From Methanofollis sp. (lineage in GTDB: Archaea > Halobacteriota > Methanomicrobia > Methanomicrobiales > Methanofollaceae), in assembly GCA_028696365.1 (NCBI GenBank), contig JAQVHG010000034.1, positions 1-12,586 on the forward strand: 12,586 nucleotides of DNA. Reading direction: 5' to 3'. Position 1 is the first letter of the stretch. Every line of letters begins with the position of its first letter. The notes below the pieces were generated by a model. It made no database searches. It had not been told where the DNA came from and worked only from the letters and a program-made list of their open reading frames with translations. The position numbers were made by a program, and so were the translations under genes. Below are positions 7,272 through 12,586 of this stretch, one piece after another.

Positions 7272-7505
7272 ATATTGATTCTGGAATTATTCACGTCTTC
7301 GATGAATACGATCCGGTTTTATCTCTGCGATTCTCCTCATAGGGCGTACGTTCCTGCTGGTGCTCAGACAAATAAAATCGGCGGTGCGGGATTGCTCATG
7401 AAGTGAGTACATACCCCCGGGGATCCGGCCATGTAGGATCATTGATGAGTGGATGAAGGGCGGGGGAATTCACCGTCCTCCACGGGCACGATGGGATCTC
7501 AGACC

Positions 7506-7575
7506 GGCATCACCCTCATCTGGATCACTGATTGTGCCTTCCCTGCCCGATCTCCATCCCGGGAGTCCGGGGGAT
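7506..7575 (+). repeat. M1-type intergenic repeat module
   Basis: CATCACCCTCATCTGGATCA, then CTGATTGTGCCTTCCC, then GATCTCCATCCCGGGAGTCC. It is the closest partner of the minus-strand copy at 264-330. An M2 module follows directly. Confidence 0.65.
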
Positions 7576-7585
7576 GCGAGTGATA

Positions 7586-7613
7586 ACGAGTTCGAGAAGA
7601 TCTTTGATCTTCG
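7586..7613 (+). repeat. M2-type repeat with GAAGATC hairpin
   Basis: The core GAAGATC-TTT-GATCTTC (7596-7612) is a perfect inverted repeat with seven-base arms and a three-base loop, preceded by ACGAGTTCGA. The preceding GAGTGATAACGAG is shared, in changed form, with the copies at 7746-7783 and 8014-8052 on the other strand. Confidence 0.65.
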
Positions 7614-7700
7614 GGTTCCGTAGAAACCCTCACCTCTTGTGTGGGGAGAATGCGTGTCATCCGCCTTCCTACCCCTTCGGCCGGGGGCGAGTGCCGCCCG
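7614..7700 (-). repeat. M4-type intergenic repeat module
   Basis: On the minus strand the order is GGCACTCGCCCCCGGCCGAA, GGGGTAGGAAGGCGG, ACACGCATTCTCCCC and finally GGGTTTCTACGGAACC. It aligns with 4611-4692 over its first half and with 4874-4942 over its second half. Confidence 0.5.
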
Positions 7701-7783
7701 GACAGCGAAGATCAAAGATCTTCTCGTGCTCGCTCCGCTCTCACAGCGAAGATCAAAAATCTTCTCGAATTCGCTATCGCTCA
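7701..7783 (-). repeat. Tandem pair of M2 repeats
   Basis: Two M2 cores lie about 41 bases apart. One is GAAGATC-AAA-GATCTTC (7707-7723, seven-base arms); the other is GAAGAT-CAAAA-ATCTTC-type (7748-7764, six-base arms). Both are flanked by GAGAAGAT and CGCTGT on the minus strand. Two copies are too few and too uneven for a CRISPR array. Confidence 0.65.
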
Positions 7784-7816
7784 TTCCCCGGGGATGGGGA
7801 TAGGGTCAGGAAGGCT
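7784..7816 (-). repeat. Partial M1 repeat module
   Basis: The minus strand reads CAGCCTTCCTGACCCTATCC, then CCATCCCCGGGG, the second half of module M1, and runs straight into the M2 pair, as M1 does at 7575/7586 and at 8053/8052. Confidence 0.5.
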
Positions 7817-7952
7817 GTGTCAGGGAATTGTGTATCTTAATCTCACGAGAGAGCAGCAACCGAGAAACTCTCCCTCGCCGCCCTCGTCTATCTTCATCGT
7901 AGGGGCCCTGGAGGTCTCCCCCCGGTGAAAGACGACAGAAAAATTCTGCGAC

Positions 7953-8012
7953 GAGGGGCGGCACGCCTGATCGATCATCACGTCTTCCTCCCATCTTCTC
8001 GCCGGGGGCTCC
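7953..8012 (+). repeat. Degenerate M3 plus M1 repeat
   Basis: GAGGGGCGGCACGCC is the M3 element, and TGATCGATCATCACGTCTTC CTCCCATCTTC...CGGGGG resembles the M1 core and its CCATC-CGGGGG end. The match is weaker than for the other copies. Confidence 0.35.
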
Positions 8013-8013
8013 C

Positions 8014-8052
8014 TCGAAAATCGAAGATTTACTCAAGCTCGTTATCTTTCGT
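8014..8052 (-). repeat. M2-type repeat
   Basis: The core AAATC-GAA-GATTT (8018-8030) is an inverted repeat that replaces the GAAGATC arms of other copies; AACGAGCTTGAG and AAAGATAACGAG on the minus strand keep the shared M2 leader. Confidence 0.5.
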
Positions 8053-8131
8053 TCCCCCGGACCCCTGGGAGGAAGACGGGGGCGGGAAGGCAGAATAGAC
8101 GATCATGAAGAGAGTGCTGCCGTCCTCGACC
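8053..8131 (-). repeat. M1-type intergenic repeat module
   Basis: The minus strand begins GGTCGAGGACGGCAGCACTC and continues to ATTCTGCCTTCCCGCC and GGGGTCCGGGGG. It is the clearest partner of 4787-4860, over 3 kb away and inverted, and M2 follows it. Confidence 0.65.
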
Positions 8132-8154
8132 TATCGTGTTGTGGGGGGTGTGAG

Positions 8155-8210
8155 CGGAGCGAACTTGAGAAGATCTCTGATCGTCGAGGTGTGAGCGGAG
8201 AGAGCATGAG
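8155..8210 (+). repeat. M2-type repeat with 3' tail
   Basis: GAGCGAACTTGAGAAGATCT followed by CTGATCGTCGAGG and the tail GTGAGCGGAGAGAGCATGAG. The tail pairs with 49-74, so this copy and the one at the left window edge share a longer unit. Confidence 0.5.
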
Positions 8211-8310
8211 ACACACAGAGTGTTTCGAGGTGACCCAGCGCGGTGCGAAAGGGAAGGCCTGGGAGAGATCTGCAGGTGTTCAGCGATCAGAGGACTCGTC
8301 CGGTCTCAGA

Positions 8311-8330
8311 GGTGAGAGGATCTCTATACC
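8311..8330 (-). terminator. Possible hairpin after the sulfur-transport operon
   Basis: GGT-G-AGAG-GAT-CTCT-AT-ACC forms an interrupted hairpin three bases beyond the stop codon at 8334. There is no T tract, so its role in archaeal termination is doubtful. Confidence 0.25.
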
Positions 8331-8333
8331 TGC

Positions 8334-8891
8334 TCACATCCCCAGCACTTCGAGAAGATACAGCACCGCAAGTATCAGGACTACGACGCCCCCGACCACC
8401 ACCCACTCGTTGACCCCGAGCACCTCGGGGACGGTCCTGACCTCGTACTCCCCGCGGCTAAGAACCCCGCCGGCGAGCCGCGGGTACAGCCTGGCAAAGA
8501 CCCCGGCCCCGAGGACCATCCCGACGACCCCGCCGACCAGGGCGTCGAGCCAGCCCTGCCCGACGGCTCCGGCGACGGTGCCGGGGCAGTAGCCGAGGAC
8601 CGCAAATCCGGCGCCGAAGATGAGTCCGCCGATCGCCACCGAGCCCAGGGTCACGTTCTTGCAGTGGACCTGCGCCAGTTCCCGTCCCTTAAGGAGATAG
8701 AACCCGACCATCCCGACGACCACCGCCGAGAGCATCAGTTTCACCACCGTGAAGTCCTGGAGGAGGAGCTGCCCAACGATGACGTCGTAGGTGGTCACCC
8801 CGCCCTTCTGGAGGAAGAACCCAAACCCGGTCCCGATCAGGAGCCCGATGAGCAACTGGGCCCTGGCATTCTTGTGGAGTGCCGTCAGCAT
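8334..8891 (-). CDS. YeeE/YedE family (Sulf_transp) transporter, half 2
   Basis: The 185-residue membrane protein has roughly four to six hydrophobic segments (about 12-30, 47-68, 80-105, 113-135, 160-183). It carries the family hallmark FGAGFAVLGYCPGT (Cys102) and a second Cys in the VHCKN loop (Cys77). YeeE/YedE proteins transport thiosulfate or related sulfur or selenium compounds, moving the substrate along conserved Cys residues. Bacterial members are usually one chain with both halves; here each half is a separate gene. The ATG at 8891 follows GAGAGGTGAAG, which overlaps the stop codon of the upstream gene 13 bases away, so both are in one operon and probably form one transporter. The substrate is not determined by the sequence. 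Confidence 0.88.
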   Translation of the reverse strand: MLTALHKNARAQLLIGLLIGTGFGFFLQKGGVTTYDVIVGQLLLQDFTVVKLMLSAVVVGMVGFYLLKGRELAQVHCKNVTLGSVAIGGLIFGAGFAVLGYCPGTVAGAVGQGWLDALVGGVVGMVLGAGVFARLYPRLAGGVLSRGEYEVRTVPEVLGVNEWVVVGGVVVLILAVLYLLEVLGM

Positions 8892-8904
8892 CGGTCTTCA
8901 CCTC

Positions 8905-9429
8905 TCAGAATGGGAACCCATAGATCGCCATCGCCGTCGCGATCCCGCCGATGAAGAAGAAAACCGCCGCGATGATGCTGTTCACCGAGAGTTGGAGCGT
9001 CCCGCTGATCCCGTGCCCGCTCGTACACCCTCCGGCCCAGCGTGCGCCAAAACCCAGGAGAAACCCGCCGGTCAGGGCGGCAAGGACGCGGACTGCCGGG
9101 TCGTAGCCGAAGGTCTCGCCCCAGAGCGGCGGCACCCAGGCAAGGGCAAAGACGCCGGAGAGCATCGCCGAGAGAAATGCCCCGACGACGATCCCGACGA
9201 CGACCATCCATGCCCCGTCGATCTGTGGGACATATTTCCGGTAATATGGGTGCTCCATCACTTTTTCTCCCCGCACCGCCCTCTCGATCATCCCGCTCGT
9301 CTTGACAAACGCCGTCGAGCACCCGAGCGGGCGGTCGGCAAGGAGAAACGAGAGCACCGCCATCACGCCAACCCCGGCCCCGGCGACGTATGGGGACCAG
9401 AGCGGCGCCGTAAGATATGTAAAGACCAT
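8905..9429 (-). CDS. YeeE/YedE family (Sulf_transp) transporter, half 1
   Basis: The 174-residue protein contains three to five hydrophobic segments (about 13-31, 73-98, 112-128, 150-170) and two family motifs: ADRPLGCSTAF (Cys37) and GARWAGGCTSGHGISG (Cys135). With the downstream half this gives four conserved-looking Cys, as expected for a sulfur-compound carrier of the YeeE/YedE family in the cytoplasmic membrane. The start at 9429 (MVFTYLTAPLW) is preferred over the in-frame ATG at 9456 because GGAGGGGGAG lies five bases upstream on the minus strand. It is the first gene of the operon and is transcribed away from the nuclease-helicase gene. No sulfurtransferase or TusA/SirA-like partner is seen next to it in this window, so its link to a sulfur-relay pathway is unproven here. 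Confidence 0.88.
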   Translation of the reverse strand: MVFTYLTAPLWSPYVAGAGVGVMAVLSFLLADRPLGCSTAFVKTSGMIERAVRGEKVMEHPYYRKYVPQIDGAWMVVVGIVVGAFLSAMLSGVFALAWVPPLWGETFGYDPAVRVLAALTGGFLLGFGARWAGGCTSGHGISGTLQLSVNSIIAAVFFFIGGIATAMAIYGFPF

Positions 9430-9533
9430 ATAGACTCCCCCTCCGCAGACACGCACTCCCTCGGTTCTCCCCTATAAGAATGTGCGCGAGGGCCGCCGAC
9501 TATTTGTGCCCTCCCTCACTATTGATCTATCAG
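9430..9533. promoter_or_regulatory. Divergent promoter region
   Basis: This gap separates the leftward sulfur-transport operon from the rightward nuclease-helicase gene. CTATAAGA (9472-9479) could serve as a plus-strand TATA box with a leader of about 33 bases, and ACAAATAG (9501-9508, minus strand) as the leftward one. Both are weak. The leftward start has a clear ribosome site (GGAGGGGGAG); the rightward start has none. Confidence 0.3.
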
Positions 9534-12500
9534 ATGCCCCAGCACAACCTCAGCCCCTCTCTTGTCGCTCGCTATTTCTACCACCAGTGTCCAAGGTTTC
9601 TCAGATATGCCGCCACCCCGTCGCAGGCCCGCGCCGCCCTCGGCATCCCCGAACCTGCAGAAGACCGGAGCATGGTCACCGACCTGCTCAGGGCAAAGGG
9701 ATTTGCATGGGAGGAGGAGGCCATTGGCAGGCGGATCCCTGGGAAGGTGCAGGTCGCGCCAGGGACCGGCCCCCTCCATGAACGCCGGTTCGGGGTACAG
9801 GAGAGCCTCCGCCTCCTTGCCGGGGCACCGGCTGGCACCGGGATCTACCAGTCCACCCTCGTCGCCCCGCCAGGATTTTACCGCCGGTATGGCCTTGACC
9901 CCGGCCTCTGCTCCTTTCACGAGAGCCACCCGGACCTCATCTGGTCTGTCGGCGACGGGCGCCTCAGGGTGATCGACCTCAAGGCGACCGACCAGGTGAA
10001 GACCAGTCACCGCGTCCAGGTCGCCCTGTACGCCCTCATCATCGAAGAGGTCCTGGCCGAGCACGGGATCGAACGGGGCGTCGACCGCACCTGTGCAGGG
10101 GTCTGGCTCCAGGACGCCGAGGCCCCGGAGACCGTGGAGATCGCCCCTGACCTGCGAGTGCTGGGCTCGTTCCTCGCTCACGACCTCGGAGCGATCATGA
10201 GCGCCCCTCCTCACGACCTCCCCTGGCACCTCAGGCCGAACTGCGAGTCCTGCCCCTTCTTTGTCTCGTGCCGGCAGGAGGCAGAGGGGACAAAGTCGGT
10301 CTCCCTCCTGCCAGGCCTCACCCCGGGGGCCAGGCGCTATCTCCATGACCTCAGGGTCGACACCCTCGACGACCTCGACGGGTTCCTCGCCGATCAGGAC
10401 GCAGACGACACCCTGGAACGGTGCGGGTCGCTGCGGGGGAAGGGCGAACGGTTGCGCCGGCAGGTCCGGGCCCTCACGAGCGGAGAGGTCGTCCCGCTCG
10501 GCGGGGCCTCTCCCTCCCTCCCGATCAACGAGAGCATCGGGCTCGTGGTCACCCTCCAGAAAGAACCGGTCGGGGGCAGGCTTTATGCGGCGGGGTTCAG
10601 GCGGTTCAAGGGCAAGGAGGTCTACCCCTCGCCCTCGCGGGTCTGGGTGCAGGTTGCCCGGACCCCTGAGGAGTGCGAGGAGGTCGGCAAAGAATTTGTC
10701 AGGGCACTCTTTCATGAACTCGAAATTCTCGCCGCATACAACGAAGGCCAATCCTTCATGGAACAGCGCTCCCTCCAGACCTATGTCCTCGACGAAGGCG
10801 AACGCCTCCTCCTCCTCGACCTCCTCAGGGAGTACGCCGCCGATCCCGAGACCCCCGCTGAGGCCCTCCCGCTCCTCCAGTATTATGCCGGCGTGGAGGG
10901 CAGGCGGACCAGGTACCCGGTGGTGGTCCTCTCGCGCCTCCTCAACGAGTCGGCCGCTCTCCCGGTGCCGGTTGCGGCCCGCCTCCCCGACGCCCTCGCC
11001 GCCCTCCTCGGCCCTGACCACCCTGCTGTGTTCAAGCCTTCAGATCTCTTCTGGCCGGCCTTCGGCAACCTGATGAAGAGCGACGCCGTCGCGATGGCAT
11101 GGTACGGCACCCGCCCCGAGGTGGTCGAGTGGACGAGAGACGAGGTCGCCCGCCGGCTCCGCACCACCGGCGACCTCCTCAGCGCCCTCAGGGAACGCTC
11201 GCACCCGCACCGGTGGGCCGAGAAGTTCGCCTTCCCGCCGGTCCACCGCTACGCCCATCCGGAACTCGCCGCCCTTGCAGAGACCGTCAGGGAAGAATCG
11301 GCCACCGCCGCAGCAGAGGTGCGGCAGGCCAGGTGCCTCCCGGCGGCCGAGGCCGAATGGAACGGAACCAGGGTCAGGCTGCGGTGCATCGACGGCGAGT
11401 GGTGGGAGGTGCTCTCCCGCCTCGACGAAGCTGCCCTTCCCACGACCGGCGGCCTCCCTGGCTACCTCCTCGTCCCCGCCACCACAGACGGACTGCGGGC
11501 CGCCCAGGCCTTCGACGACGCCCTCTACGCAGCCACGACCAGGCCCCCCCAGGGTGAGGTGAGGTTTGCCGGGGTGAAAGAGGTCAAGACAGACCGCCGC
11601 GGCCAGGTCTCGCGCCTCGCCCTTGAGGTGAGAGAGGACGCCGAGCAGGACCAGTTCGAGGCCGGCGAGCATGCCCTCCTCTTCCCGCGGGCGACCGACT
11701 TCGCCACCACCAGGATCCTCAACCAGATCGAGGAGGTGGACGCCTTGAAAGAGGATGACCTCCTCACCCTCCTCACCGACCCGGGGAAGTTCGCCGTGCC
11801 GATGCCACCCCTCTGCCGTCCGGACCCGGCGGCGCTCGACGGGTTCACCGCGAGCCAGAAGCGGGCCTTCACCCAGATCCTCAGGAACAGGCTTACCCTC
11901 GTCTGGGGACCGCCAGGCACCGGCAAGACCCACTTCCTTGCCCACACTATCCAGACGATCGCAAAGGCCAGGCAGGGCCGGGTCAGGATCGCGGTGAGCG
12001 CCCTCACCCACGCCGCCATCGAGAACCTCCTCTTCGAGCTCCAGGACATGACCGCCGGGGATTTCGGCCTCGACCTCTCGGTCTGCAAACTCGAGAAGGC
12101 GACGAGTCCGAAGGGGCACGCCCTCCTGGTCCTCGGTCACGACGTCGTCAAGAACATGACCCGCGTGCCAGAGCGTTTCATCCTCGGCGGAACGGCCCAG
12201 GCCTTCTACAAGTACCGCTCCTCACTCCCGGCCTTCGACCTCCTCGTCATCGACGAGGCCTCGCAGATGCAGTTCGGCGAACTCGCCCTCCTCCTCCCTC
12301 TCCTTGGCGGCGAGGGCAGACTGGTCCTGGCGGGCGACGACCTCCAGCTCCCGCCGGTCGTGATGCACAGCACCGACGAGGACGAGGAGGAGAACGAGTT
12401 GCAGGACTCGGTCTTCGCCTGGCTGAGACGTCGGGACGCCGGGGGCGATGCCTCCTACACCGTCCAGCTCATGGAGAACTGGCGGATGAACGCGACACTC

Positions 12501-12586
12501 TCCCGCTTCTCTGCAGAGAGCCTGTACGGCCGCGGCTACCGCCCGGCAAACGAGACCGTCGCCGCCCAGGAGATCAGGCTTCTGGA
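9534..12586 (+). CDS. Fused RecB-like nuclease and SF1 (Dna2/UPF1-type) helicase, 3' end missing
   Basis: The frame stays open for 1017 codons to the window edge. Residues 1-250 form a PD-(D/E)XK RecB-family nuclease: D134 (HPDLIW), D148 and K150 (VIDLKAT), and Q162/Y166 (QVALY). Cys19 together with CESCPFFVSC (Cys237, 240, 246) matches the iron-sulfur staple of Dna2, AddB and Cas4. Residues 300-480 look like a worn RNase H-like region (LQTYVLD), and 490-770 includes the ALLFPRATDF segment typical of this fusion family. The helicase begins near 771: Q775, Walker A GPPGTGKT (792-799), DEASQ (907-911), GDDLQLPP (934-941), motif IV NWRMN (982-986); motifs V and VI lie beyond the window. The protein probably unwinds and cuts single-stranded DNA ends or flaps in repair; this is from family knowledge. 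The ATG at 9534 opens with LSPSLVARYFYHQCPRFLRY, as family members do; ATG 9480 is in frame but lacks support. No ribosome site is seen. Confidence 0.9.
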   Translation, partial: MPQHNLSPSLVARYFYHQCPRFLRYAATPSQARAALGIPEPAEDRSMVTDLLRAKGFAWEEEAIGRRIPGKVQVAPGTGPLHERRFGVQESLRLLAGAPAGTGIYQSTLVAPPGFYRRYGLDPGLCSFHESHPDLIWSVGDGRLRVIDLKATDQVKTSHRVQVALYALIIEEVLAEHGIERGVDRTCAGVWLQDAEAPETVEIAPDLRVLGSFLAHDLGAIMSAPPHDLPWHLRPNCESCPFFVSCRQEAEGTKSVSLLPGLTPGARRYLHDLRVDTLDDLDGFLADQDADDTLERCGSLRGKGERLRRQVRALTSGEVVPLGGASPSLPINESIGLVVTLQKEPVGGRLYAAGFRRFKGKEVYPSPSRVWVQVARTPEECEEVGKEFVRALFHELEILAAYNEGQSFMEQRSLQTYVLDEGERLLLLDLLREYAADPETPAEALPLLQYYAGVEGRRTRYPVVVLSRLLNESAALPVPVAARLPDALAALLGPDHPAVFKPSDLFWPAFGNLMKSDAVAMAWYGTRPEVVEWTRDEVARRLRTTGDLLSALRERSHPHRWAEKFAFPPVHRYAHPELAALAETVREESATAAAEVRQARCLPAAEAEWNGTRVRLRCIDGEWWEVLSRLDEAALPTTGGLPGYLLVPATTDGLRAAQAFDDALYAATTRPPQGEVRFAGVKEVKTDRRGQVSRLALEVREDAEQDQFEAGEHALLFPRATDFATTRILNQIEEVDALKEDDLLTLLTDPGKFAVPMPPLCRPDPAALDGFTASQKRAFTQILRNRLTLVWGPPGTGKTHFLAHTIQTIAKARQGRVRIAVSALTHAAIENLLFELQDMTAGDFGLDLSVCKLEKATSPKGHALLVLGHDVVKNMTRVPERFILGGTAQAFYKYRSSLPAFDLLVIDEASQMQFGELALLLPLLGGEGRLVLAGDDLQLPPVVMHSTDEDEEENELQDSVFAWLRRRDAGGDASYTVQLMENWRMNATLSRFSAESLYGRGYRPANETVAAQEIRLL

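Larger units (their letters stand above)
7208..8333. other. Gene-free region of 1.1 kb built of repeat modules
   Basis: No frame here combines a start signal, normal codon use and a plausible protein. The first 250 bases hold the promoter of the leftward membrane genes and otherwise nothing I can name; the rest is largely modules M1, M2, M3 and M4 in both orientations, listed separately. Confidence 0.6.

Noticed and set aside
7586..7783. CRISPR array
   Set aside because: The M2 repeats are short, uneven in spacing, change orientation and have no unique spacers of constant length; no cas genes are present.
7470..7840. Overlapping frames on both strands giving SEFEKIFDLRCESGAS-type peptides
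   Set aside because: These come from M2 hairpin repeats translated by chance; the frame is not kept between copies.
7208..8333. Insertion sequence or transposon remnant
   Set aside because: No transposase fragment, terminal inverted repeats or target duplication could be found; a non-autonomous element cannot be excluded but is not shown.
9534..10290. Stand-alone Cas4
   Set aside because: The nuclease and Fe-S Cys pattern resemble Cas4, but the frame continues without a break into an SF1 helicase and there is no CRISPR context.
9519..11021. Minus-strand open frame of 500 codons opposite the nuclease-helicase gene
   Set aside because: The plus-strand frame carries clear nuclease and helicase motifs; the antisense frame is stop-free only because of the very GC-rich third codon positions and its product is low-complexity Gly/Glu/Arg.
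11040..12140. Minus-strand open frame of 366 codons
   Set aside because: Same cause: a shadow of the helicase gene, with no recognisable motif and no ribosome site.
1..12586. tRNA or rRNA genes
   Set aside because: No cloverleaf with TTC-type T-loop (GGTTCRANYCC) in a proper frame of stems and no rRNA-like stretch was seen.

Overview
The window looks like part of a GC-rich methanogenic archaeon chromosome, most likely order Methanomicrobiales (a Methanofollis/Methanoculleus-type genome). This is inference. It rests on archaeal TATA-like boxes, short GGAGG/GGTGA ribosome binding sites, T-tract termination, GTG start use, and the mix of methanogen-style ABC exporters, split YeeE/YedE proteins and a RecB-nuclease/helicase fusion. 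There is no rRNA, tRNA or housekeeping gene to fix the taxonomy.

Layout. 1-516: no convincing gene; repeat modules and a very strong GC hairpin. 517-4045, minus strand: a two-gene operon for a heterodimeric ABC transporter of the MdlB/IrtAB/YbtPQ type, with an 8-base overlap and a downstream T tract. 4046-5004: mostly intergenic, with one possible 37-residue plus-strand protein and four main repeat modules. 5005-7120, minus strand: two unrecognised multi-membrane proteins with sizeable extracytoplasmic domains, probably co-transcribed from an AT-rich TATA region near 7255-7271. 7208-8333: over 1.1 kb with no credible gene, packed with repeat modules. 8334-9429, minus strand: a two-gene operon encoding the two halves of a YeeE/YedE (Sulf_transp) sulfur-compound transporter. 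9534 to the window end, plus strand, divergent from the sulfur operon: a large RecB-like PD-(D/E)XK nuclease with an iron-sulfur staple, fused to a Dna2/UPF1-like SF1 helicase, cut off by the window edge after helicase motif IV.

The most unusual feature is a mosaic family of dispersed intergenic repeats. I can separate four recurring modules: M1 (core ATTGTGCCTTCC), M2 (core GAAGATC-TTT-GATCTTC), M4 (ending in TTTCTACAGARCC) and a GC hairpin with GGCACGCC in its loop side (M3). They occur in both orientations and changing order in all three long non-coding stretches and in none of the genes. I do not recognise them as a known element. The genes themselves look like independent transcription units (export, envelope, sulfur uptake, DNA processing), not one pathway.
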